Positions 6,185-13,995 of a DNA stretch of 41,576 bases are shown here, piece by piece. The position numbers and the translations under genes are program-made. Each line of letters starts with the position of its first letter. Within the stretch, counting starts at the first letter, position 1. Under the pieces are notes generated by a model. The model was not told the DNA's origin and ran no database searches. It was given only the letters and a program-made list of their open reading frames with translations. The stretch is from Caulobacter sp. (GTDB lineage Bacteria; Pseudomonadota; Alphaproteobacteria; Caulobacterales; Caulobacteraceae), in contig JAQGIK010000154.1 in assembly GCA_028291265.1 (NCBI GenBank), positions 1 to 41,576 on the forward strand. Reading direction: 5' to 3'.

Positions 6185-9175
6185 ATGCCCGACTCACCCG
6201 CCAACTGGTTCTCCATCCCTGCGCACCGGCCGTTTCTCGACGACCTGGCGGCGGGGCTTGTGGACGCTCTGCCGGGGCCGGAGGATGTGCCGGGGGCGTT
6301 GTTGCTGGTGCCGACGCGGCGGGCGGTGCGGGCGCTGACGGAGTCGTTCCTGAAGGCGTCCGGCGGGCGGGCGGTGCTGCTGCCGCAGATCCGGGCGCTG
6401 GGCGATCTGGACGAGGGCGAGCCGCCGTTCGAGCCGGGGGACGCGGGGCTGGACCTGGCCCCGGCCATCGATCCGATGCGGCGGCGGTTCGAGCTGGCGA
6501 AGCTGGTCAATGACGTCTCGAAAGTCGGGCTTGGCGCGTCGCATGCGCTGGAGCTGGCCGACGCCCTGGCCGCCTTCCTCGACGCGGCGGCCATCGAGGA
6601 AGCGCCGGTGGCCGAGCGGATCGAGACTCTGGTCGACCAGGACCTGGCGCTGCACTGGCAGATCTCGGCCGGGGTGTTGAACCTGACGATCCGGGAGTGG
6701 CCCAAACGGCTCGAGGCGCTGGGGCTGATGGATGTGGCCGACCGGCGGGTGAAACTGCTCGATCACCTCAGCCGAAGCTGGACCGACCATCCGCCGCAGG
6801 GGCCGGTGATCGCCGCCGGCTCGACCGGGGCGCAGCCGGCGACGGCGCGGCTGCTGAAGGTGATCGCCGAGCTGCCGCGCGGGGCGGTGATCCTGCCCGG
6901 GCTGGACGAGGACCTGGCCGACAGCGCCTGGGCCGAGGTCGACGACCAGCATCCGCAGGGGGCGATGAAGACCCTGCTGACCCTGGCCGGCGTGCCGCGC
7001 GGCGCGGTGCGCACCTGGCGGCCCGACACCGACCGGCGCGGGCGCTGGCGGCGGCGGGTGATCAACGAGGCCCTGCGGCCGGCAGAGGCGACGGCCGACT
7101 GGCTGGAGGTCATCGGCGCCTTGCGCGCCGAGGCCGAGGACGGGGTCGATCCGTTCGAGGAGGGGCTGAAGGGCCTGTCGGCGGTGACCGGGGCCGGCGA
7201 AGAGGAGACCGCCGAGGTCTGCGCCCTGCTGTTGCGCGAGACCCTGGAGACGCCGGGCAAGACCTGCGCCCTGATCACCCCCGACCTCGGCCTGGCCCGG
7301 CGGGTGTCGGCCAAGCTGGCGCGCTGGGGGGTGGCGGCCGACAGCTCGGCCGGGGTTCCGTTGACCCTGAAGGCGGCCGGCGGCCTGGCGGTGGCCATGG
7401 CCGAGCTGGTGCTCGACCCGGCCAGTCCGGTGGCGCGGCTGCAGATCCTGAAGAGTCCGCTGGCCCGGCTCGGGCGCGAGGCCGAAGGGCTGGCGGCCGA
7501 GACCGAGGTGCTGGAACGGCGCGGTCTGCGCGGCCCCCGGCCGCGGAGTCCGCAGGCCCTGGCGGCCCGCCTGGAGGCGCAGGTCGAGAAGCATCCGAAG
7601 ATCGCGGCCGAGGTGGCGGCGGCGCTGTCGCTGTCGCTCGATCTCGACGCGGCGGTGGCGCTGGCCGGGGCGGCCTTCGCATCGGGGACGGCCGATGTCG
7701 GCGAGGCGGCGGCCGGGCTGACCGCCGGTCTGGAGGCGGTCTGCGCCGGGGCCGAGCTCTTGTGGGCCGGGCCTGAGGGGGAGTGTCTGGCGCGTCTCCT
7801 GAGCGGGCTGATCGCGCAAGGATCGTTGCTGCCCCGCGTCAGCCGGCAGGGGTTTGTCACCCTGATGCAGCGGATGATCGCCGAGGAGACGGTGCGCGGC
7901 GGCGAGGCGGCGCATGCGCGGCTGTCGATCATGGGGACCCTGGAATCGCGGATGACCCGGGCCGACCGGCTGGTGCTGGCCGGCCTGGAAGAGGGGGTGT
8001 GGCCGCGCGGGGCGCCGATCGATCCCTTCCTGTCGCGGACCATGCGGCGGACGCTTGGGCTTCCGAGCCCCGAGCGGCGGGTCGGGCTGTCGGCCCACGA
8101 TTTCGCCCAGGCCGCCTGCGCGCCGGAGGTGGTGCTGGTCAGCAGCGCCCGGCGCGAGGGGGCGCCGGCCACCGAGAGCCGCTGGCTGTGGCGGCTGCGG
8201 ACCCTGGCCAAGGGGGCGGGGCGGGCGCTGCCGGGGCGGCCGGAACTGAACGGCTGGGCGAAGTCGCTGGACGCCGGGGTCGGCTATGCGCCGATCAAGC
8301 GGCCGGCCCCGATCCCGCCGGTGGCCGACCGGCCGACCGACCTGTTCGTCACCCGTATCGAGACCCTGGTCCGCGATCCCTATGCGGTCTGGGCGCGGGA
8401 TATCCTGAAGCTCTTCCCGCTGGAGCGGCCCGATCAACTCGTGGAGTCCATGGCCCGGGGGACCGCGATCCATGCGGCCTTCGAGGCGCTGTCGCGGGCC
8501 TGGCCGCTGCCCGATCCGGAGGGATTCTTCGAAAAGCAGTATCTCGACGAGCTGACGGAGGCGGGGCTCACAACGGCGGCCCTGGCGCGGGAGACGGTGC
8601 TGGCGCGGGAGACGGCGCGCTGGGTGGCCGACTTCGAGCGGCGGCGGCGGGCCGACGGACGGTCGGTGCATGTCGAGGTCAAGGGGACGATGGACTTCCA
8701 CGTCAACGGCGTCCCCCATTCGCTGAGCGCCAAGTCCGACCGCATCGAGATCACCCCGGACGGGGTGGGCCATATCCTCGACTACAAGACCGGTTCCTCC
8801 CCGAGCGCCAAGCAGATCGACACCGGCTTCTCGCCGCAGCTGACCCTGACGGCGGCCATTCTCGAGGCGGGCGGGTTTGCCGAGTCTATTGGGGGGCTCA
8901 AGGGGACCTGGGGCGACCTGACCTATGTGAAGGTCACCGGCCGCGATCCGCCCGGCGTCGAGGAGACGCGCAAATACGCCGGCGACGACAGCGAGCAGGC
9001 CGGCATGCTGGCCTTCGAGGGGGCCTTGAAGCTGCTGGCCGCCTACCAGAACCCCAAACAGGGCTATCCCAGCCGCACGGCCCCGCAGTTCGTGAAGACC
9101 TTTGCCGGCGACTACGACCATCTGGCGCGGGTGTTCGAATGGTCAACGGGCGCCGAGGGGGAGGAGGTCGAATGA
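6185..9175 (+). CDS. addB: Double-strand break repair protein AddB (alphaproteobacterial type)
   Basis: 996 residues. AddB is the partner subunit of the AddAB helicase-nuclease, which resects DNA ends for RecA recombination. The C-terminal RecB-like nuclease domain shows the active-site motif DYKTG at about 866-870, with the preceding acidic position in KSDRIEITPDG. The N-terminal helicase-like region has no Walker A motif (the corresponding part reads GALLLVPTRRAVRALT), so ATP-driven movement would depend on AddA. The last 300 or so residues contain no cysteine, so the Fe-S cluster known in Bacillus AddB cannot form. The stop overlaps the addA start (ATGA). Confidence 0.93.
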   Translation: MPDSPANWFSIPAHRPFLDDLAAGLVDALPGPEDVPGALLLVPTRRAVRALTESFLKASGGRAVLLPQIRALGDLDEGEPPFEPGDAGLDLAPAIDPMRRRFELAKLVNDVSKVGLGASHALELADALAAFLDAAAIEEAPVAERIETLVDQDLALHWQISAGVLNLTIREWPKRLEALGLMDVADRRVKLLDHLSRSWTDHPPQGPVIAAGSTGAQPATARLLKVIAELPRGAVILPGLDEDLADSAWAEVDDQHPQGAMKTLLTLAGVPRGAVRTWRPDTDRRGRWRRRVINEALRPAEATADWLEVIGALRAEAEDGVDPFEEGLKGLSAVTGAGEEETAEVCALLLRETLETPGKTCALITPDLGLARRVSAKLARWGVAADSSAGVPLTLKAAGGLAVAMAELVLDPASPVARLQILKSPLARLGREAEGLAAETEVLERRGLRGPRPRSPQALAARLEAQVEKHPKIAAEVAAALSLSLDLDAAVALAGAAFASGTADVGEAAAGLTAGLEAVCAGAELLWAGPEGECLARLLSGLIAQGSLLPRVSRQGFVTLMQRMIAEETVRGGEAAHARLSIMGTLESRMTRADRLVLAGLEEGVWPRGAPIDPFLSRTMRRTLGLPSPERRVGLSAHDFAQAACAPEVVLVSSARREGAPATESRWLWRLRTLAKGAGRALPGRPELNGWAKSLDAGVGYAPIKRPAPIPPVADRPTDLFVTRIETLVRDPYAVWARDILKLFPLERPDQLVESMARGTAIHAAFEALSRAWPLPDPEGFFEKQYLDELTEAGLTTAALARETVLARETARWVADFERRRRADGRSVHVEVKGTMDFHVNGVPHSLSAKSDRIEITPDGVGHILDYKTGSSPSAKQIDTGFSPQLTLTAAILEAGGFAESIGGLKGTWGDLTYVKVTGRDPPGVEETRKYAGDDSEQAGMLAFEGALKLLAAYQNPKQGYPSRTAPQFVKTFAGDYDHLARVFEWSTGAEGEEVE

Positions 9176-12100
9176 GCCTCGTCATCGACCCCGCCCAGGC
9201 GCTGGCCGCCGACCCGACCCTCAACGCCTTCGTCACCGCCAATGCCGGCTCGGGCAAGACCAAGACCCTGATCGACCGGGTGGCGCGGCTGCTGCTGGCC
9301 GGGGCGCCGCCGTCGGCCATCCTCTGCGTCACCTACACCAAGGCCGCCGCCGCCGAGATGCAGGCGCGCCTGTTCGACCTCTTGGGCGGCTGGGCGGTGA
9401 CGCCGGACGAAAAGCTGGCCGAGGCCATGGCCCGGCTGCTGGGGCCGGACAACGGCCAGGAACTGCCCGAGGCGCGGCGGCTGTTCGCCCGGGCGCTGGA
9501 GACGCCGGGGGGCTTGAAGATCCAGACCATCCACGCCTTCTGCGAACAGCTGCTGCGGCGGTTTCCGCTGGAGGCGGACGTCTCGCCGGGGTTCACGGTG
9601 ATGGACGACGCGGCCGCCGCCCTGGTGGTGCGCGACGCCAGGGCCCGGCTGGCCGGCCTGGCCGGCGGCGAGGATGTGGCGGTGTCGGAGGCCTATGCCC
9701 GGCTGGCCATCGCGCTCGACTACATGAGCTTCGAGGGCCTGTTCCGGACCTTCGAGGAGAAGCGCGGGGCGATCGGCGACTACCTGGCCTCGGTCGATGG
9801 TTACGCGGGCGCTGAAGCCGATGTCTGGCGCCGATGCGGCTTCATCAACGGACCGACCAGCGTCTCCGAGGTCGAGGCGATGGCGGTCGGGGACACCGAT
9901 CTGGCGCTGTGGAAGTCGGCGGCCGGGGTGCTGGGCCAGGGAACGAAGACCGACATCGGCAACGCCGAGAAGATGCTCGCGGTGACCCTCGACCCGACCC
10001 TGGGCGGCATGCTGGGCTGCCTGTTTACGCAGGGCGGAGCCGGAACGCCGGCGGCCTGGGTGGCCAAGACCTCGGGGCTGAAGAGCCGCGAGGACCTGCG
10101 CGAGGGGCTGCTGGCCGAACAGGAGCGGCTGCTGGAGGCCCGCGATCTGACGCGCGGCGCGGTGATCGCCGAGGACACCCTGGCGGTGCTCTGTCTGGCC
10201 GAGCGCTACGCCGACGCCTACGCCCAGGCCAAGGCCGAGCGCGGGGTGCTGGACTTCGCCGACCTGGTGGCGCGGGCCCGGGACCTGGTGGCGCGGTCGC
10301 CGGGGGCGCCCTGGGTGCTCTACAAGCTCGACGGCGGGCTTGAGCACATCCTGATCGACGAGGCGCAGGACACCGCGCCCGAACAGTGGGCCATCGCCGA
10401 GAGCCTGACCGACGAGTTCTTCGCCGGGGCCGGGCGGGTGCGACCGGCCGGCAGTCCGCAGCGGACCCTGTTCATCGTCGGCGACGAGAAGCAGTCGATC
10501 TACAGCTTCCAGGGCGCCGATCCAGACCGGCTGCTCAGCGAGACCCGGCGCTACATCGACCTGATCCGGAGCGCCGGCGGCAAGGCCGAGGCGGCCCCGC
10601 TGACCACCTCCTACCGCTCGGTCGAGACGGTGCTGGCCTTCGTCGACAGCCTGTTCTCCGATCCGCGCACCCATATCGGCGTGAGGGCGCCGATGGACAC
10701 GGCGGTGCTCAAGCACGAGGCGTCGCGGCAGGGGCAGCCGGGCTGTGTCGACCTCTGGCCGCTGGAGATGGAAGAGCCGGCCCAGGAGCGCGAGGCCTGG
10801 GACGCGCCGCTCGATGTCGAGAGCGAGGGCAGCGCCAACCGGCGGCTGGCCCGGCGCATCGCCCGGGAGATCCGCGACCTGGTCGAGCGGGGCGACACCG
10901 TCTTCGCCCGGGACGGGACGGCGCGGCCGGCGACTTTCGGGGACATCATCATCCTGGTGCGGCGGCGCCGGGCCCTGTTCGAGGACATCATCCGCGAGCT
11001 GCGCAAGGCCGGCGTGCCGGTGGCCGGGGCCGACCGGCTGGTGCTGTCGGCGCATATCGCCTTCGACGACCTTTTGGCGCTGGCCCGGTTCGTCCAGTTT
11101 CCGAACGACGACCTCAACCTGGCGGGACTGCTGAAGAGCCCGCTGTGCGGGGTCAACGACGACGACCTCTATGCGGTGGGCAAGCCGCGCAAGGGTTCGC
11201 TGTGGGCCGCGGTGCAGACGAGCGACCTGCCGGCCCGGGGCTGGCTGCTGCGGGCCCTGGAGATGGCGCGGGGCCGGCCGCCGTTCGAGTTCTACAGCCG
11301 CATGCTGAGCCTGAAGGACGCCGCCGGGCGGTCAGGCCGCGCGCGGATGCTGGAGCGGCTGGGCTCGGAAGCCGGCGATGTCATGGACGAGTTCCTGGCC
11401 CGCACCCTGGAGGCCGAGCAACGCGGGGTGCTGGACCTGGAACGGCTGGCGGCGGCCTTCGAGGGGCTGGAGATCTCGGTCAAGCGCGAGATGGAGGCCG
11501 GCGGGGCCGAGGTGCGGGTGATGACGGCCCACGGGGCCAAGGGGCTGGAGGCGCCGATCGTCTTCCTGCCCGAAACGACGGTGAAGACCGGCGCGCGGGG
11601 CTCGGCCTTGTTGGAGACGGGAGACGGCGGCTTCCTCTGGGCGCCGCGTCAGGCCGAAGACTGCGCGGCCAGCGAGGCGGCCCGCCAGCGGCGCAAGGAC
11701 AAGGACGAGGGCGAGAGCTGGCGGCTGCTCTACGTCGGGCTGACGCGGGCGCGGGACCGGCTGGTGCTCTGCGGCCGGGCCCCGGCGCGGATGAAGGAGG
11801 GGACGGTCCCCGAAGGCTGGTACGGGGCGATGGCGGCGGCCTTCGAGCACCCGGATGTGGCCGGCCGGGTGAAGAGCGTCACCCTGGCGGACGGGTTCAC
11901 CTTCCAGCGGTTCGGTGACGATCCGGCGGCCTTCACGGGCGAGCGGGCGGCGGGACCGCCGGCCTCGCCGGCCCTGGCCGGCTGGCTGACCGCGCCGGCC
12001 CGCGAGGAGCCGCCGGCCACGGCCTGGGCCTCGCCGTCGCAGGCCGCCAGCCGCAGCCGCATCCCGGCTCCCTCGCCGCTGAGCCGGCAGGGCGGGCTGG

Positions 12101-12621
12101 ACCGGTTCCGGCGCGGCGATGTCATCCACCGGCTGCTGCAGCTGTTGCCGGACGTGCCGGAGGCTGAGCGGCGGGAGACGGCGGCGCGCCTGCTGGCCCG
12201 GGAGCCGGACCTGACCGATGTCCAGCGGGCCGAGATGATCGGGGCGGCGATGGGGGTGCTGGAGCATGCCGGCTTCGCCGAGGTGTTCGGACCGGGGTCG
12301 CGGGCCGAGGTGGCGTTGGCCGGGTCGGCGAAGGCGCTACCGGAAGGGCTGGCGATCTCCGGGCGTGTGGACAGGCTGGTGGTGATGCCGGATCGCGTCA
12401 CCGTCGTCGACTACAAGACAAACCGTCCGGCGCCGGAGGATATTTCCGGGGCCGACCCCTCCTATGTGGCGCAGCTGGCCATCTATGCGGCGGTGCTGGG
12501 CGAGGTGTTTCCGGGCCGCGAGGTGCGGGCGGCGCTGGTCTGGACCGATGGGCCCAAGCTGATGCCCGTTCCAGAAAAGATGATGGCCGAGGCGCTGGCC
12601 GCCCTGCCCGGCGCTGGTTGA
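9172..12621 (+). CDS. addA: Double-strand break repair helicase-nuclease AddA
   Basis: 1149 residues, UvrD/RecB-type superfamily 1A helicase with a C-terminal nuclease. In order: Walker A NAGSGKTKT (Lys29), motif Ia CVTYTKAAAAEM, Ib IQTIHAFCEQLL, Walker B LIDEAQDTAPEQW, motif III VGDEKQSIYSFQGADP, IV LTTSYRSVETVL, V VMTAHGAKGLEAP, VI LLYVGLTRARDRLVL, and the nuclease motif DYKTNR starting at Asp1080. It unwinds and cuts broken ends together with AddB. The frame is open far upstream inside addB, but ATG9172 is chosen because it overlaps the addB stop, follows GAGGAGG at 9161-9167, and gives the normal family N-terminus just ahead of Walker A. Confidence 0.95.
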   Translation: MSLVIDPAQALAADPTLNAFVTANAGSGKTKTLIDRVARLLLAGAPPSAILCVTYTKAAAAEMQARLFDLLGGWAVTPDEKLAEAMARLLGPDNGQELPEARRLFARALETPGGLKIQTIHAFCEQLLRRFPLEADVSPGFTVMDDAAAALVVRDARARLAGLAGGEDVAVSEAYARLAIALDYMSFEGLFRTFEEKRGAIGDYLASVDGYAGAEADVWRRCGFINGPTSVSEVEAMAVGDTDLALWKSAAGVLGQGTKTDIGNAEKMLAVTLDPTLGGMLGCLFTQGGAGTPAAWVAKTSGLKSREDLREGLLAEQERLLEARDLTRGAVIAEDTLAVLCLAERYADAYAQAKAERGVLDFADLVARARDLVARSPGAPWVLYKLDGGLEHILIDEAQDTAPEQWAIAESLTDEFFAGAGRVRPAGSPQRTLFIVGDEKQSIYSFQGADPDRLLSETRRYIDLIRSAGGKAEAAPLTTSYRSVETVLAFVDSLFSDPRTHIGVRAPMDTAVLKHEASRQGQPGCVDLWPLEMEEPAQEREAWDAPLDVESEGSANRRLARRIAREIRDLVERGDTVFARDGTARPATFGDIIILVRRRRALFEDIIRELRKAGVPVAGADRLVLSAHIAFDDLLALARFVQFPNDDLNLAGLLKSPLCGVNDDDLYAVGKPRKGSLWAAVQTSDLPARGWLLRALEMARGRPPFEFYSRMLSLKDAAGRSGRARMLERLGSEAGDVMDEFLARTLEAEQRGVLDLERLAAAFEGLEISVKREMEAGGAEVRVMTAHGAKGLEAPIVFLPETTVKTGARGSALLETGDGGFLWAPRQAEDCAASEAARQRRKDKDEGESWRLLYVGLTRARDRLVLCGRAPARMKEGTVPEGWYGAMAAAFEHPDVAGRVKSVTLADGFTFQRFGDDPAAFTGERAAGPPASPALAGWLTAPAREEPPATAWASPSQAASRSRIPAPSPLSRQGGLDRFRRGDVIHRLLQLLPDVPEAERRETAARLLAREPDLTDVQRAEMIGAAMGVLEHAGFAEVFGPGSRAEVALAGSAKALPEGLAISGRVDRLVVMPDRVTVVDYKTNRPAPEDISGADPSYVAQLAIYAAVLGEVFPGREVRAALVWTDGPKLMPVPEKMMAEALAALPGAG

Positions 12622-12645
12622 CCCGGCGCGCGATGCGCCTACATG
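12618..12645 (+). promoter_or_regulatory. Candidate trxA promoter (Caulobacter housekeeping type)
   Basis: TTGACCC (12618-12624), a 13-base spacer and CCTACATG (12638-12645) fit the Caulobacter housekeeping pattern TTGaCgS-N10-14-GCtANAWC at most positions. The -35 overlaps the addA stop codon. It would give trxA its own transcript with a leader of about 100 bases. Confidence 0.45.
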
Positions 12646-12670
12646 CTGGACCTGAGTTCGGCGCCCGTGC

Positions 12671-12725
12671 GCCGACATTTAACGCTGTCGGCCTGCCGGT
12701 CGGCCGAACCGCTTACACTTCGGCC
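12671..12725 (+). promoter_or_regulatory. Two consecutive hairpins in the trxA leader
   Basis: GCCGACA (12671-12677) pairs with TGTCGGC (12686-12692), and GGCCGAA (12702-12708) with TTCGGCC (12719-12725); both are perfect 7-bp stems. They lie between the candidate promoter and the trxA ribosome-binding site. No known RNA family was recognised and the function is unknown. Confidence 0.4.
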
Positions 12726-12752
12726 TGGCAGGCCTTAGAGGAGATTTTCGCG

Positions 12753-13088
12753 ATGAGCACCGTCAAGGTCACCGACGAGTCCTTCGAGAAGGACGTGCTG
12801 CAGGCTTCCGGTCCGGTCCTGGTGGACTTCTGGGCCGAGTGGTGCGGGCCGTGCAAGCAGATCGCGCCGGCGCTCGACCAGATCTCGGAAGAGCTGGCCG
12901 ACTATGTGACCATTGCCAAGGTCAACATCGAGGAAAGCCCGACGACGCCGTCGCGCTACGGCGTGCGCGGCATCCCGACGATGATGCTGTTCAAGGACGG
13001 CCAGATGACCTCGATGAAGGTCGGGGCCATGCCCAAGCAGAAGATCGTCGAATGGCTGGCCGAGGCCGGGGTGAAGGCGGCGGCGTAA
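12753..13088 (+). CDS. trxA: Thioredoxin 1
   Basis: 111 residues, the standard length of bacterial thioredoxin. The active site WCGPC falls at about residues 31-35 in VDFWAEWCGPCKQIAP, and the cis-Pro loop is in GVRGIPTMMLFKDG. It is the cytoplasmic disulfide reductant for ribonucleotide reductase, peroxiredoxins and others, recharged by thioredoxin reductase. The frame is open further upstream, but ATG12753 is chosen because GAGGAG at 12738-12743 precedes it by nine bases and gives the canonical N-terminus. The addA-trxA neighbourhood is common in alphaproteobacteria. A terminator-like hairpin follows at 13116-13146. Confidence 0.96.
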   Translation: MSTVKVTDESFEKDVLQASGPVLVDFWAEWCGPCKQIAPALDQISEELADYVTIAKVNIEESPTTPSRYGVRGIPTMMLFKDGQMTSMKVGAMPKQKIVEWLAEAGVKAAA

Positions 13089-13115
13089 GGCCGGGCCTTC
13101 AACGGATTAGATTTG

Positions 13116-13146
13116 GGGCGCTGTCCGTTGGGGCGGCGCCCTTTTT
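13116..13146 (+). terminator. Intrinsic terminator after trxA
   Basis: GGGCGC (13116-13121) pairs with GCGCCC (13136-13141) across a 14-base loop and is followed directly by TTTTT (13142-13146), 28 bases past the trxA stop. Confidence 0.65.
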
Positions 13147-13171
13147 CGTTGGGCGGGACCCGCCAAGGCGG

Positions 13172-13350
13172 CTTCGCTCTCCGCCCCCGCGAGGGGGCGG
13201 AGGACGGTTCGGAGCGTCAGCGACGGACCAGGAGGCGGGGCGCCGGCGGTTGGTGATTAGCCTTCCACCGACTGCGGAGGCTCCCTCGGTTTGGCTCGCT
13301 TGCAGCGCTCGCCAAAGGACGGTTCCCCCGCCAAGCGTGGGAGAGCGAGT
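13172..13350. repeat. Dispersed repeat family B, copy 2 (MITE-like)
   Basis: A second copy of the block at 981-1185. Terminal inverted repeats TCGCTCTCC (13174-13182) and GGAGAGCGA (13340-13348) are perfect over 9 bp. The shared cores are about 13196-13260 (GGGCGGAGGACGGTTCGG to GTGATTAG, with one T inserted and one G/C change) and 13284-13317 (CCTCGGTTTGGCTCGC to GCCAAAG). The centre is shorter than in copy 1. The left end carries its own hairpin, CCGCCCCC/GGGGGCGG. It ends just before the stop codon of the minus-strand gene at 13369. Confidence 0.75.
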
Positions 13351-13368
13351 CTCCTGCTCTTCCGCCCG

Positions 13369-13812
13369 CTAGAACGGCACTTCCGGGGGCGGCTCGGCTT
13401 TCGGCGGCGGGGCGGTGGTGTTCTGGATGACGTCGCCGATGGGGTCGGCCTTCGGGGCGGCCTTGGGGGTCGCCTTGGGGGCGCCGGGCGGCGTCTTGGC
13501 GGCCGGGGTCGTTCCCGGCGGGGCGGCGACGGCGGGATCTGTCGGGATTTCGGGGACGATCAGGGTCTTGGTCTCGGCCTTGACCGGCGGCGGGGCCTGG
13601 GTCGGCGCGGCTTTTTCGATGGCCTTGGGGTCGAAGGCGACGGCTTCCGGCGGGCCGGCGACGGGCGCAGGGCCCTCGGCGACCGGGTGCTGGTCCCAGG
13701 CCGGCGCGGCGCGGCGCAGGCTGTCGCTCAGGCCCATCCAGCCGCCGACCACGGCGCAGCCGCCAAGGGCGATGACCACGAGACGAAGGGTGGAAGGCGA
13801 AATCCGGTCCAT
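13369..13812 (-). CDS. Hypothetical membrane-anchored Pro/Ala-rich protein
   Basis: 147 residues; not recognised as a known family. One N-terminal transmembrane segment (about residues 10-27, LRLVVIALGGCAVVGG) is followed by a low-complexity tail rich in Pro, Ala and Lys (PPPVKAETKTLIVP, PAAKTPPGAPKATPKAAP) that ends in PPPEVPF. This layout suggests an inner-membrane anchor with an extended periplasmic arm, as in TonB-like or envelope linker proteins, but no TonB C-terminal domain is present. ATG at 13812 is preferred over an upstream in-frame start at 13896 because it directly precedes the membrane segment and the extension looks non-coding. It is divergent from the efflux operon. Confidence 0.6.
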   Translation of the reverse strand: MDRISPSTLRLVVIALGGCAVVGGWMGLSDSLRRAAPAWDQHPVAEGPAPVAGPPEAVAFDPKAIEKAAPTQAPPPVKAETKTLIVPEIPTDPAVAAPPGTTPAAKTPPGAPKATPKAAPKADPIGDVIQNTTAPPPKAEPPPEVPF

Positions 13813-13871
13813 GGGCGCAAGACTACCGGCAGTCGCGCGGAACGAAAAGCGTGACCGCGCGGTTTCGTCGC

Positions 13872-13900
13872 TTGAAAAGTGGACACGAACGTCCATTTAT
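13872..13900 (+). promoter_or_regulatory. Promoter with embedded operator for the emrA-emrB-emrB-tetR operon
   Basis: TTGAAA (13872-13877), a 17-base spacer and ATTTAT (13895-13900) form a sigma-70-like promoter. An inverted repeat is centred between the boxes: AAGTGGAC (13877-13884), six bases, GTCCATTT (13891-13898), with one mismatch. This is where TetR-family operators often sit, and a TetR gene ends the operon. That TetR binds here is inference. Confidence 0.5.
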
Positions 13901-13939
13901 GTCTTGCCGCTGCCGCCGACCGGTTGTAACGGCAGGCGC

Positions 13940-13968
13940 GGACGCCGCTCCTCCCGGCGTCCATTTTT
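13940..13968 (+). promoter_or_regulatory. Hairpin in the emrA leader
   Basis: GGACGCCG (13940-13947) and CGGCGTCC (13955-13962) form a perfect 8-bp stem with a 7-base loop, followed by ATTTTT. It lies about 35 bases before the emrA ATG. It could attenuate transcription or be a second operator; it shares CGTCCATTT with the upstream inverted repeat. Confidence 0.45.
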
Positions 13969-13995
13969 CATTTCTGCGTGTTCCGGGGCTCATCG

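Noticed and set aside
6194..9121. A 975-codon open frame on the minus strand opposite addB
   Set aside because: It is antisense to an unmistakable AddB. High third-position GC keeps the complementary frames open, and its translation is low-complexity Arg/Gln/Pro-rich with no motifs.
7783..9171. Upstream extension of the addA frame by 463 codons
   Set aside because: It lies inside addB in another frame and reads as a Gly/Ala/Arg-rich shadow. The ATGA overlap at 9172 with a ribosome-binding site is the real start.
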